Origin: JBGSIZ01 sp041742255 | Lineage (GTDB): Bacteria > Pseudomonadota > Alphaproteobacteria > Rhodobacterales > Rhodobacteraceae | Reading direction: 5' to 3' | Assembly: GCA_041742255.1 (NCBI GenBank) | Contig: JBGSIZ010000351.1 | Location: 1-26,534, forward strand | DNA length: 26,534 bases | Part shown: in pieces, positions 1-7,581 of the stretch | Position numbering within the stretch: position 1 is the first letter of the stretch | Layout of the letters: every line of letters starts with the position of its first letter | The notes under the pieces: generated by a model | The model's input: only the letters and a program-made list of their open reading frames with translations | Databases searched by the model: none | Told to the model about the DNA's origin: nothing | Position numbers and translations under genes: made by a program

Positions 1-1
1 C

Positions 2-310
2 CACGCCCGCCTTGGTCGCGACGCGACACAGTCCCTGCACCACCGGGTCTTGCGCGCGGCACTTTGTGACCACAATGACCCCCTCACCTGCGCATCCTCC
101 CCCAAACCCCTGACCTACCGGGCCACCACCTATGCGGTGAACCTGTCGGTTCTGGCGCTGTCGCTGCCGGTTGGGGCCTCGATGATGGCAATGTCGTTGA
201 TGGGGCGCGAAGACCTCGGCGTCGGTGGCCGGGTTCTGGCCGTTACCGGCACCTTTCTGGGGCTCAACTCTGCGGGCTACCCCAACCCTTTCCTCACCCT
301 TCTGGGCTGA
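2..310 (+). CDS. Hypothetical membrane protein, 5' end outside window
   Basis: The frame is open from the first bases of the window to the TGA at 308-310, so this is probably the C-terminal part (about 102 residues) of a longer gene. A TTG at 50 could be a start, but no Shine-Dalgarno precedes it and no ATG occurs until the hydrophobic segment. A hydrophobic stretch (YAVNLSVLALSLPVGASMMA) reads as one membrane helix, and a second moderately hydrophobic stretch (VGGRVLAVTGTFLGLN) follows. I do not recognise the family. It is followed after 18 nt by another small membrane ORF on the same strand, so the two may be co-transcribed. Existence as a gene is moderately supported; function is unknown. 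Confidence 0.5.
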   Translation, partial: HARLGRDATQSLHHRVLRAALCDHNDPLTCASSPKPLTYRATTYAVNLSVLALSLPVGASMMAMSLMGREDLGVGGRVLAVTGTFLGLNSAGYPNPFLTLLG

Positions 311-328
311 TACCTCGGGGACAAGCTC

Positions 329-688
329 ATGAAACCCTACCACCCCCTCGACACGCGACACCCCGCCAACCGCTTGGCAACGCCCGCGCCGCCCATCAGG
401 ATCGGCACACGGGCGGGATCGCGCGGCCCAGACGTGGCACCCCCCATCACAGCCGCGGCCCCCGCGCCCCGGCGACCAGTCGGCTCAACCACCGGCCAAA
501 GCATCATGGCCGGCGCGCAATCCATCATCCAGCTCTACAAGGCCGTGAACCGGGCGGCGTTTCTGCTGCCCCTCCGGATCGGGCTGGCACTCTTGCTCTA
601 TTTTGGCCTGATGCAGTTTACCGGGATGTTTGAAATTCCAAACGTGTTCATCGAACCCAACAGCATCAACAAAATGCCCTCGAACTAG
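329..688 (+). CDS. Hypothetical small membrane protein
   Basis: This 119-residue ORF starts 18 nt after the preceding small gene and has a purine-rich GGGGACAAG element before its ATG. The first 55 residues are rich in Pro, Ala and Arg and look disordered. Residues 75-95 (AAFLLPLRIGLALLLYFG) form one probable membrane helix, followed by a polar tail. An internal ATG at residue 60 is an alternative start that would leave a 60-residue membrane peptide. The stop overlaps by 4 nt the end of the convergent DUF3445 gene. No family is recognised. The N-terminal third has low-complexity composition, so the true start is uncertain. Confidence 0.4.
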   Translation: MKPYHPLDTRHPANRLATPAPPIRIGTRAGSRGPDVAPPITAAAPAPRRPVGSTTGQSIMAGAQSIIQLYKAVNRAAFLLPLRIGLALLLYFGLMQFTGMFEIPNVFIEPNSINKMPSN

Positions 689-1425
689 GGGGCGAGCGCG
701 ATGGTCGTATGGATGGCAAACAAAACGGCCCCGGTCCCCGGCAACCGCAACACGGTCTGACGTTCGCTGCGTTCATAGGGGGCATCGGGGCGATGCACGC
801 GCTTTGGATCGGCCTCGCGGCGGGGCCAGAACAACGTGCCATCGTCATAGCGCAGATAATTGGCGCGCCACATCGGGCGGCCGGGCTGCACCCCGTCAAA
901 CATCCGCTGAACGCGGGCGGCAATGCCGGGGTCATAGTCGGGCACGGGGCGATGGATGCGCACCAACGGGTGGCCAATCTTTTCGGCCAGCGTCCAACTC
1001 GCGGGAAAGCACAACAAGGCGGCGGTCAGCACATGCTCGTCACCGTGTTTTTGCAGCAGGCACAAATCCTCCTGCACCAACCGGGACAGGGTCAACAGCG
1101 GCTCATGGACATCGGGCACAACGCGGCGACCATCCGGGCACACGACCGCGCCGTCCTCAAACCCAAAATCCGGACGACCCGCCAGATCGGCCAGAACCAC
1201 GGTCAACAATTCCGCCAACGCCGCCTCGGCCTCGGGTAGAGCGGCCATCACCCGCTCGGGATGGGCGGCAATCAACCGGGCCTTTTCAGCCACTTGCGCA
1301 GCATAGGCATCATCAACAGTGACCCACGATCCGGGATGAACAGGACGCATGGCAGGCAACCGGGCGGCAGCCACCGCGCGTTGCAGATCGGGTAAATGAC
1401 GTTGCAGGATGACGGGCCCGGTCAT
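685..1425 (-). CDS. DUF3445 haem-dependent oxidative N-demethylase-like protein
   Basis: The 246-residue product matches the DUF3445 family (haem-dependent oxidative N-demethylase alpha-type), whose characterised members bind haem b and remove methyl groups from amines such as dimethylamine. Family-like features are the central segment at residues 140-165, FPASW followed by EKIGHPLVRIHRPVPDYD, and an R.NYLRYDDGTLFWPR segment near residue 205. It is slightly short for the family. The start is well supported by AGGAGGT 6 nt before the ATG. The upstream EEP-family gene stops only 9 nt away, so its stop codon lies next to this ribosome-binding site and the two are probably one operon. The usual partner subunits of the amine-oxidising complex are not adjacent, so substrate and electron donor are unknown. 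Confidence 0.75.
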   Translation of the reverse strand: MTGPVILQRHLPDLQRAVAAARLPAMRPVHPGSWVTVDDAYAAQVAEKARLIAAHPERVMAALPEAEAALAELLTVVLADLAGRPDFGFEDGAVVCPDGRRVVPDVHEPLLTLSRLVQEDLCLLQKHGDEHVLTAALLCFPASWTLAEKIGHPLVRIHRPVPDYDPGIAARVQRMFDGVQPGRPMWRANYLRYDDGTLFWPRREADPKRVHRPDAPYERSERQTVLRLPGTGAVLFAIHTTIALAP

Positions 1426-1434
1426 GCAAACCTC

Positions 1435-2355
1435 CTAGGCGTCGCCAACCGGGGGCAACGCAAACCGGGCCAACAGACCCAGATGGTCGGACCCCAACAA
1501 CGGGCGCACCTCCAGCCGTCCGGCGGCACCTTGCGGGATCAACACCTGATCAATGGGCAAGGGCATGGCACGGCCAAACTGCGGAAACGTGGTCCAATAC
1601 TGGCCCAACCGACGAACACCAGCGGCACGGGCCACGCGGCGGACGGAACTGCCCCAGGGGACCATGTTGAAATCACCGGCAATAACCACCGGACCATCCA
1701 GACTGGCCAGCCGCTCCACAATACCGGGCATCTGCCGGGCCTGACGATAGGGCCACGGCCAATTCAGGTGAACCGATCCGATCCACAACCGCGACCCATC
1801 CGGCAACGTGGCCTCGGCCACCACCAACCCATTGGCAAAGGCACAGCGTTCGCCGGGCTGGCGCAACGGCCACCGGGCATACAAGGCAATGCCGCCATTG
1901 CCCGACGTGGAACAGGTCAACCGATGCGGATAGGCAGCGGCAAGACCGTCCGCGACCACGGCATTGCGCTCGGACGTTTCCTGCAACGTGACGATATCGG
2001 CATCACTGGCAAGTATATCGGCAAGAATGGCGGCGGGATCGGCGCCATTCCACAGCAGGTTCTTTTGATACAACGTCACAACGCGACCAGACGGCTCGGC
2101 GGGCATCCGGGGGGCCGGTCCACGATACTGCCACACAGTCACGGCCAGAACGGCCAGCACCGGCACGGCGATCACCCCGGCGCGGACGGCCCCTCCGGCC
2201 ATGACAAGAGCCACCAGAACGGGCACAGCCAACACCAGCACATGCACGCGCACCACGGCCAAGGCATCGCCCATCGGCACCCATCGGCCCAACAGGCTCA
2301 GGGTCAACACGATCACCCCGCAGATCGCCACAAATGTCAGCACCGCACGCACCAC
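1435..2355 (-). CDS. Endonuclease/exonuclease/phosphatase (EEP) family membrane protein
   Basis: About 306 residues. The N-terminal 75 residues contain three hydrophobic segments. A Mg-dependent EEP (DNase I-like) domain follows, with its conserved elements in order: QKNLLWNG (Asn near residue 99), LQE (Glu near 126), SVHLNW (His near 196), AGDFNMVPW (Asp 228, Asn 230), PIDQVLI (Asp 269) and GSDHLGL (Asp 290, His 291). The predicted activity is phosphodiester or phosphate-ester hydrolysis, probably on the periplasmic face; the substrate is unknown. The frame extends to 2388, but GGGGAGG seven nt before the GTG at 2355 argues for starting there. The DUF3445 gene follows after 9 nt on the same strand. 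The family call is secure and the function is general only. Confidence 0.82.
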   Translation of the reverse strand: MVRAVLTFVAICGVIVLTLSLLGRWVPMGDALAVVRVHVLVLAVPVLVALVMAGGAVRAGVIAVPVLAVLAVTVWQYRGPAPRMPAEPSGRVVTLYQKNLLWNGADPAAILADILASDADIVTLQETSERNAVVADGLAAAYPHRLTCSTSGNGGIALYARWPLRQPGERCAFANGLVVAEATLPDGSRLWIGSVHLNWPWPYRQARQMPGIVERLASLDGPVVIAGDFNMVPWGSSVRRVARAAGVRRLGQYWTTFPQFGRAMPLPIDQVLIPQGAAGRLEVRPLLGSDHLGLLARFALPPVGDA

Positions 2356-2431
2356 GGCCCGGCCTCCCCAAACAAAAGGCGAGGCCACCGGCCCCGCCCC
2401 TCCTGATTGTCTACAAGTCCGTCAGAATGGG

Positions 2432-3073
2432 TCAGGCGCGGGCCCGGCCCACGATCTTCCACAAGGCGGGCAGCAACACGGCGGCCAACGCGAGCTTGAG
2501 GACATCGCCGATCAGGAACGGGGTGATGCCCCACATCATGGTCTGGTGCCAGACGCTGGCAAACTTTTCCGGGTTGAACAGGCCGCCGACCTCGACCACC
2601 TGATACAACCACGCCAGACCGGGGACATAGATCAACGCATTTGCCACGATCATCGCCATGGCCATCATGACCACCGACCGGTCCCAGCCCATCCGGGCAC
2701 TATATCCCAACCACACCGTGGCAAGGACATAACCGACCAGATAGCCACCCGTGCCGCCCATCATATAGCCCCAGCCGAACTTTTCGGCGGACGACCCGGC
2801 AAACACGTCAAACCCCAACGCGCCGACGATCATGTAGCCCAGAATGGTGACCAGACCCAACCGGGGACCATAGGCAGCACCCAACGCCAGCACGGCAAAC
2901 GTGCCCATGGTGATCGGCACGGGCGACGGCCACATCGGCACCTTGATCTTGGCGGCAACCGCCAACAAGGCGATCCCGGCAATCACCAGAACCACCTGTT
3001 TGATCCGCAGGGCTGTGCCCTCGGATGCGCCGAATGCCTCGACCAAGGCCTTGTCGTTGAGTGTGAGGGCCAT
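2432..3073 (-). CDS. bioY: Biotin transporter BioY
   Basis: The 213-residue product is very hydrophobic, with about six membrane segments. It carries the BioY signature: VPITMGTFAVLALGAAYGPR near residues 53-73, GALGFDVFAG near 85-95 and GGTGGYLVGYVLA near 125-137. BioY is the substrate-binding S component that takes up biotin; in many alphaproteobacteria it works with BioMN or alone. No bioM or bioN lies next to it, so it may be solitary or use distant partners. The ATG is preceded by GGAGGAG at 7 nt spacing. The DUF6314 gene lies 97 nt upstream on the same strand. I looked for a BioR-type palindrome (TTATnnATAA) in the leader and did not find one; only a short hairpin, GGCAC-CTGT-GTGCC at 3105-3118, is visible. 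Confidence 0.92.
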   Translation of the reverse strand: MALTLNDKALVEAFGASEGTALRIKQVVLVIAGIALLAVAAKIKVPMWPSPVPITMGTFAVLALGAAYGPRLGLVTILGYMIVGALGFDVFAGSSAEKFGWGYMMGGTGGYLVGYVLATVWLGYSARMGWDRSVVMMAMAMIVANALIYVPGLAWLYQVVEVGGLFNPEKFASVWHQTMMWGITPFLIGDVLKLALAAVLLPALWKIVGRARA

Positions 3074-3170
3074 TGCGCCGCTCCTCCCGTCTGCTTGTTA
3101 CATTGGCACCTGTGTGCCTCAGGGCGGACCCCCGCGCAAGTCTGGTTGCGCCAACGCCCCCTGCGGCTGG

Positions 3171-3599
3171 CTAGATCGGGGCATATTCCGATACGGACGT
3201 ATAATTCTTGCGCGGCCCTTTGACGGACCACACAGCCTGCCACTGGGGCCAGCGGGTGAAATCATACCGGACCCGGTAGAGGTCACTTCCGCACAAATGG
3301 TCGGTGCCATCCTCGGCACCCGCCGGGGTGAAATCGTGAAACGGGCGGCCATCGGGAAACGTGACAGCCACGGCACCGGGCATGAACAACCAGCGATAGG
3401 CGCGGCTGGCCTCCAACGGGGGACCATCGGCATAACGCAACTCGCCGCTTTCGCGATAGTCCAGAACATCGGGAGCGGCTTGGATCAAAACGGCACGCCC
3501 GGTCAATTCGCCTTCTGCCTTCAACTGCCGGTCTTCAATCCGGCGGGACAACTGCCACTGACCAACAAAATCCTGCGCGGACAATCTGGAAATAATCAT
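3171..3599 (-). CDS. DUF6314 family protein
   Basis: The 142-residue product has the family pattern: an N-terminal F.GQWQLSRRIED element, GEL.G.A, a central DYRESGELRY and SRAYRWLF, then FPDGRPFHDF, HLCGSDLYRVRYDF and a C-terminal VKGPRKNYTSVSEY. Such proteins look like small soluble beta-barrels (lipocalin- or calycin-like), but their function is unknown. The open frame extends to 3671, but AGGGGAG 6 nt before the ATG at 3599 makes that the likely start; the extra 24 residues upstream are arginine- and cysteine-rich and unlike the family. bioY follows on the same strand. The 220-bp gap to divergent purB contains no further gene that I can support. Confidence 0.8.
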   Translation of the reverse strand: MIISRLSAQDFVGQWQLSRRIEDRQLKAEGELTGRAVLIQAAPDVLDYRESGELRYADGPPLEASRAYRWLFMPGAVAVTFPDGRPFHDFTPAGAEDGTDHLCGSDLYRVRYDFTRWPQWQAVWSVKGPRKNYTSVSEYAPI

Positions 3600-3819
3600 C
3601 TCAGGCTCCCCTTCCTGACACGGAGGCCGGTGCCGTCGGATCGAATCGGCGGCGCAGCCCCTCATCGGCATGTCTTAACACAAGAAAAACAGGGATGGCC
3701 CTGAATACAGGAGCCCATTTTGCGGGTGGGACCGGACCACCGCGGCCCCTGCCCGCTTGTGACACAGGCCCGCGCGGCTTAAGAGGCGTCCAACCGTTCC
3801 CAAACCACAAGGCGCCGCC

Positions 3820-5124
3820 ATGATCCCCCGCTATTCCCGCCCCGAAATGACCGCCATCTGGGAACCCGCCACCAAATTCCGCATCTGGTATGAAATCGAG
3901 GCGCACGCCTGCGACGCTCAGGCGGCGCTCGGGGTCATCCCAAAGGAAAGCGCGGCGGCCGTCTGGTCGGCGCGTGACGTGGAATTCGACGTGGCGCGCA
4001 TCGACGAGATCGAGGCCGTGACCAAACACGACGTGATCGCCTTCCTCACCCACCTCGCCGAACACATCGGCGGGAACGAGGCGCGGTTCGTCCATCAGGG
4101 GATGACGTCGTCGGACGTGCTGGACACCACGCTGAACGTGCAACTGGTGCGGGCGGCGGACCTCTTGCTGGCGGATATGGACAAACTCCTCGGGGCGCTC
4201 AAACGGCGGGCGCTGGAACACAAGATGACGGTGCGGATCGGGCGCAGCCACGGCATCCACGCGGAACCCACGACCATGGGGCTGACATTCGCGCGGTTCT
4301 ACGCGGAAATGGACCGGAACCGGGCGCGGCTGGTCAACGCACGGGCCGAAATCGCGACCGGGGCCATTTCCGGGGCGGTCGGCACCTTTGCCAACATCGA
4401 CCCCAGCGTCGAAGACCATGTGTGCAAGATGCTGGGCCTCACCCCAGAACCGATCAGCACGCAGGTGATCCCGCGCGACCGGCACGCGATGTTCTTTGCG
4501 ACCCTTGGGGTGATCGCGTCCAGCATCGAAAACGTGGCCATCGAAATCCGGCACATGCAACGAACCGAAGTGCGCGAGGCCGAAGAATTCTTTTCACCGG
4601 GGCAAAAAGGCTCGTCCGCGATGCCGCACAAACGCAACCCGGTGTTGACGGAAAATCTGACCGGGCTGGCGCGGCTGGTGCGGATGTGCGTGGTGCCAGC
4701 GCTCGAAAATGTGGCACTCTGGCATGAACGGGACATCTCGCATTCCTCGGTGGAACGGGGGATCGGGCCGGATGCGACGATCACGCTCGATTTCGCGCTC
4801 AACCGTCTGGCCAATGTGATCGACAAACTGGTGATCTACCCGGACACCATGCTGACCAACATGAACCAATACAGCGGGCTGGTGATGTCGCAACGGGTGC
4901 TTTTGGCGCTGACCCAAGCCGGGTTGAGCCGCGAAGACGCCTACCACCTTGTGCAGCGCAACGCGATGCGGGTCTGGGAACACGGGGCGGATTTCAAAAC
5001 CGAACTCCTCGCCGATCCAGACGTCACAGCGGCGCTCACCCCTGCGGAAATCGAGGACAAATTCGACCTCGGTTATCATACCAAACACGTCGACACGATC
5101 TTCCGGCGGGTGTTCGGCGACTGA
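3820..5124 (+). CDS. purB: Adenylosuccinate lyase PurB
   Basis: This 434-residue cytoplasmic enzyme catalyses two fumarate-releasing steps of purine synthesis: SAICAR to AICAR, and adenylosuccinate to AMP. The fumarase/aspartase superfamily signature GSSAMPHKRNP is at residues 264-274, with the catalytic serine loop. The TSSD element is at 96-99 and GRSHGIHAEPT at 141-151 carries active-site histidines. Length is normal for the compact (Bacillus-type) form. The ATG lies soon after AAGGCG, a weak ribosome-binding site. It is monocistronic here, divergent from the DUF6314 gene and convergent with luxI (68-nt gap). Confidence 0.97.
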   Translation: MIPRYSRPEMTAIWEPATKFRIWYEIEAHACDAQAALGVIPKESAAAVWSARDVEFDVARIDEIEAVTKHDVIAFLTHLAEHIGGNEARFVHQGMTSSDVLDTTLNVQLVRAADLLLADMDKLLGALKRRALEHKMTVRIGRSHGIHAEPTTMGLTFARFYAEMDRNRARLVNARAEIATGAISGAVGTFANIDPSVEDHVCKMLGLTPEPISTQVIPRDRHAMFFATLGVIASSIENVAIEIRHMQRTEVREAEEFFSPGQKGSSAMPHKRNPVLTENLTGLARLVRMCVVPALENVALWHERDISHSSVERGIGPDATITLDFALNRLANVIDKLVIYPDTMLTNMNQYSGLVMSQRVLLALTQAGLSREDAYHLVQRNAMRVWEHGADFKTELLADPDVTAALTPAEIEDKFDLGYHTKHVDTIFRRVFGD

Positions 5125-5192
5125 AACACCGCCTGCCGCCTCCCCGGTGCCTGCCCCCCACGGTCAGGCATTCGGGGTGAAGGCCGTGCGGG

Positions 5193-5843
5193 TCAGGCCA
5201 CAGGCGGCGCATGCACCGGGGTCGGCTGCGGGCGATGGGTGGCATGGGGCAGCTTGGGGGTCATCCGTGTGGCCGACATCGACATGACCGCATATTTGTG
5301 GCCGTCATCGTCGTTGACATAGGGTTCACACATCAGCTCGGCATCATACCCCAGCTTGCTCAGGGCACGCAACAACCACAGGTTGGACAGGGTCATCAAC
5401 GTCTGCCCGCCCGTCGTATCGGCAATCTCCACCAGCCCCTCACAGATCAGGCCCAGAACGCGGATACGTTCGGACATGGACGTGACGGTTTCGGAAATCA
5501 CCAACCGGCTGCATTCCCACACCTTCGGGCTCTGGATATCGCCCGACACCAGCGCGGGGATCTTGCTCAGCTTTCCGCGGGACGCATCGCGCAGCATATA
5601 GCTGTGATCGCCCCATTTCGCGGTGGTCGGGATCGCGCGGGCACCGGCCAACACCTCGCCATCCCGGATCACCAGCGAATAATGGGCCAGCGGGTTGTCA
5701 TACTGGTCCATTTCCACGGTCGCATCATGCGGAATACCCCAATGCAGGGCATCGACAAAGAACCGCTTGCGCAAGGCAAGATAGTCACGAAAGGCGGCGC
5801 CATGGCGGTGCTGCCCCAACAAGTCAAAGGTGATATTTTCCAT
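5193..5843 (-). CDS. luxI: LuxI-family acyl-homoserine lactone synthase
   Basis: The 216-residue enzyme should make an N-acyl-homoserine lactone from S-adenosylmethionine and an acyl carrier. The invariant LuxI residues can be placed: Arg25 and Phe29 in LRKRFF, Trp35, Asp46 and Asp49 in MDQYDN, Arg69 in ARAIPT, and Glu110 and Arg113 in WECSR. The chain length of the signal cannot be read from sequence. The start at 5843 is supported by AAGGAGAG with 5 nt spacing. An in-frame ATG 27 nt upstream is less likely because the strong ribosome-binding site lies between the two. luxR lies upstream on the same strand across a 192-nt AT-rich gap, the usual luxR-luxI arrangement. The last 20 residues are Pro/His-rich and atypical. 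The ribosome-binding site is inside a perfect hairpin (separate entry). Confidence 0.93.
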   Translation of the reverse strand: MENITFDLLGQHRHGAAFRDYLALRKRFFVDALHWGIPHDATVEMDQYDNPLAHYSLVIRDGEVLAGARAIPTTAKWGDHSYMLRDASRGKLSKIPALVSGDIQSPKVWECSRLVISETVTSMSERIRVLGLICEGLVEIADTTGGQTLMTLSNLWLLRALSKLGYDAELMCEPYVNDDDGHKYAVMSMSATRMTPKLPHATHRPQPTPVHAPPVA

Positions 5844-5865
5844 GGTTGCTCTCCTTAATGGAGAG
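5844..5865 (-). promoter_or_regulatory. Hairpin covering the luxI ribosome-binding site
   Basis: In the luxI transcript, CUCUCC pairs perfectly with GGAGAG across the 5-nt loop AUUAA (plus-strand 5849-5865). The second arm is the Shine-Dalgarno itself (AAGGAGAG, 5 nt before the ATG). If it folds, the ribosome-binding site of luxI is hidden, which could lower or condition synthase translation. The pairing is directly seen; a regulatory effect is inferred. Confidence 0.5.
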
Positions 5866-5892
5866 TTCATTTAGCAACGATTTGAATCGATT

Positions 5893-5995
5893 GTTAACTG
5901 GGCATCACCAATATATTGATATTTTTGGATGATCAGCCACATCATGTTGCAACCATAACGTGTATCTTGTTAACTAAGGTTATGATCCGGTTAAC
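5893..5995. promoter_or_regulatory. AT-rich luxI upstream region with three GTTAAC sites
   Basis: The gap between luxR and luxI is far more AT-rich than the surrounding genes and must hold the luxI promoter if luxI has its own. It contains the palindrome GTTAAC three times, at 5893-5898, 5969-5974 and 5990-5995; the last two start exactly 21 bp apart, two helical turns. GTTGCAAC (5946-5953) and CGATT-TG-AATCG (near 5879-5890) are further short palindromes. None matches the classical 20-bp lux box, and I could not place a convincing -35/-10 pair. These are candidate operator sites only. Confidence 0.3.
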
Positions 5996-6035
5996 ACCAC
6001 AGCGATCCCTACACCGCCGGGCAGCCGACAGCGGG

Positions 6036-6644
6036 TCACAGCAACCCGAATTCGCGGGCCATCGTGGCCGCCTGCGCCACGGTCTGGGCACCCAGCTTGA
6101 CACGGGCGTTCTTCAATCGCTGCTTTACGGCACCCTCCGTCACGCCCAGATCATAGGCAATCTGCTTGAGCCGCAGACCATCCTTGACCATCCGCAGCGC
6201 CTCCAGCTCGGCTTGGGTGACATTGGTCGGTGGAGCCTTTTCACGGTGCAACCGATTGACATATTGGGTCAAAACCAGAATTTCGTCATCGCGGTATTCG
6301 CGATCATGGCGCACGAACGATCCAAACGACCGCTGGCCCCCCGAATTGCTGTCGAAACAACAGATGGCCACGCCATAGTTCAGACCATGCGCGCGGGCCT
6401 TGGCCATCACATCGCGCTTGTCGGGGTCGATGATGGCAGACCACCGGATGGCCCCGGTGTTGGCATAGACCCAGCGAATCACCGGATCGGACAACATGAA
6501 CCGTTCCCGCGTGTAAAACGCGACCCAATCGGGGGGCAACGCGTTGACCTCCTCCAACGGAAAGGCAAACCCGACCCGCAACGCAAGGTAGTAGCCGACA
6601 GGGGCCAAATCCGCAATTAACCCTCGTGACGGATCGTCATTCAT
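6036..6644 (-). CDS. luxR: LuxR-family quorum-sensing transcriptional regulator
   Basis: The 202-residue protein has the two domains of a LuxR receptor. The N-terminal autoinducer-binding domain (about residues 10-135) keeps Trp40, Tyr44, Asp53-Pro54, Trp68 and Gly87 of the ligand pocket. The C-terminal GerE-type helix-turn-helix (about 142-200) includes VTQAELEAL, the KQIAYDLGVTEGAVKQRLKN recognition region and LGAQTVAQA. It should bind the product of the adjacent luxI and regulate that gene among others. The frame runs back to 6833, but GAGGA 7 nt before the ATG at 6644 and the start of the family alignment favour this start. A 134-nt gap separates it from the divergent receptor-only protein, so both promoters lie there. 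It is shorter than most LuxR proteins (about 235-250), mainly at the N-terminus. Confidence 0.9.
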   Translation of the reverse strand: MNDDPSRGLIADLAPVGYYLALRVGFAFPLEEVNALPPDWVAFYTRERFMLSDPVIRWVYANTGAIRWSAIIDPDKRDVMAKARAHGLNYGVAICCFDSNSGGQRSFGSFVRHDREYRDDEILVLTQYVNRLHREKAPPTNVTQAELEALRMVKDGLRLKQIAYDLGVTEGAVKQRLKNARVKLGAQTVAQAATMAREFGLL

Positions 6645-6778
6645 ACATTGTTCCTCGGGTCTCGACACGCGCGCGAAAACCTGTTGTTCTGGTGCCTTGT
6701 GCGGTGGCCCGCGAAAGGTAACCACTCCTAGGGTGTCAGACGAGTGTTGAGCAACCATAAAGCGAGTGGAATCACGCG

Positions 6779-7264
6779 ATGGATCACCAAACGGAAATAC
6801 AGAAATGTCTGACACACCTGCAAGGGCTGGCACCGGCGGGCTACGCCATGGCCTTCCATGTCAAATTCACGACGTCTGATTTTCTGTTCCAAACCTACTC
6901 CAAAGACTGGATCGAGGTCTACTCTCAAGAAGGTCTGCTGATGAAGGACCCGATCGTCGCATGGACCTTTTCCAACAACGGCTGGATTCGCTGGACCGAT
7001 CTTGCGGCTGATGACCCCGCAGGCGTGCTGGAACGGGCCAAAGCCTTTGGAATGAACTATGGTTTTGCCGCAGCCATCGAACGGATGGGGTCGCGCAGCG
7101 TGATGGGCTTTTCCCGGACAGACCGCGAATTCACCGATGCGGAAATCGCCGAAATCATGGAAATCAGCGAAAAGATGCATGACACCACCGCCAGCGCGGG
7201 CACCTTGTCGCCCGAAACCCGCGAGGTTTTGCGCAAGATGTCGATCTCGTTCACGCACCCGTGA
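6779..7264 (+). CDS. LuxR-like autoinducer-binding domain protein lacking a DNA-binding domain
   Basis: The 161-residue product aligns with the receptor half of the neighbouring LuxR: Trp44, Tyr48, Asp57-Pro58, Trp72 and Gly91 fall at matching positions, as do the shared patterns DPIVAW and FGMNYGFA. The chain ends with LSPETREVLRKM (residues 143-154), which resembles the first helix of a GerE helix-turn-helix, and then stops; the recognition helix is absent. I read the other two plus-strand frames after 7264 and saw no displaced remainder, so a simple frameshift is not evident. It probably binds an acyl-homoserine lactone or dimerises with LuxR without binding DNA. A known precedent for such a form is TrlR, a truncated TraR that blocks TraR in Agrobacterium. 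Divergent from luxR, it may be its antagonist. The role is inferred. Confidence 0.8.
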   Translation: MDHQTEIQKCLTHLQGLAPAGYAMAFHVKFTTSDFLFQTYSKDWIEVYSQEGLLMKDPIVAWTFSNNGWIRWTDLAADDPAGVLERAKAFGMNYGFAAAIERMGSRSVMGFSRTDREFTDAEIAEIMEISEKMHDTTASAGTLSPETREVLRKMSISFTHP

Positions 7265-7331
7265 CCGCCGCGCAGTTGACGTGACGTCATCCTGTCGGCA
7301 CGCTCTGCGTGTTCATCAACAGGAGACAATC

Positions 7332-7505
7332 ATGCGCCTTCCGGCTCTCTTTTTCTCTGCCGCCTTTGCGATTCTCCCCGGTCTTGCGCTCGCAGGCCCC
7401 ATGGGATGCAGCGGCGATCACGGCGAAACGCAGGCGATGTCGTGCGTCGAAGGCACTGCATGGGACGCCGCCACCAGCACCTGCGTGCCTCAAACCACCA
7501 GCTGA
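7332..7505 (+). CDS. Small secreted cysteine-containing protein
   Basis: The 57-residue product begins with a clear Sec signal peptide (MRLPALFFSAAFAILPGLALA, cleavage after residue 21). The mature part of about 36 residues has three cysteines and the pattern AMSCVEGTAWDAATSTCVP, which loosely resembles the end of a chitin-binding (CBM14/peritrophin-type) module. The start is supported by AGGAGA 6 nt upstream. It lies 67 nt after the receptor-only LuxR-like gene, on the same strand, and could be in its transcript. An odd number of cysteines leaves one unpaired or available for an intermolecular bond. Function is unknown. Confidence 0.7.
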   Translation: MRLPALFFSAAFAILPGLALAGPMGCSGDHGETQAMSCVEGTAWDAATSTCVPQTTS

Positions 7506-7581
7506 CCCAAACCCTGTCGCGGGCTAACCTTTCCTTCACCCCTGCCGCCTAAATCTGGGCCACCGGATCAAGGGACCCCCG

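Noticed and set aside
3105..3118. Hairpin before bioY as a BioR operator or riboswitch
   Set aside because: It is a simple 5-bp stem without the TTATnnATAA motif; biotin riboswitches are not established in this group.
3820..5124. Long minus-strand frames across purB, acnA and secD
   Set aside because: They are shadows of strongly conserved genes and result from GC-rich codon use on the opposite strand.
6679..6698. Lux-box-like half site ACCTGT between the two receptor genes
   Set aside because: Only the left half is present; the expected ACAGGT partner is missing.
6645..6833. 63-residue upstream extension of luxR
   Set aside because: It would overlap the divergent receptor-only gene and its promoter; the ATG at 6644 has a ribosome-binding site and fits family alignment.
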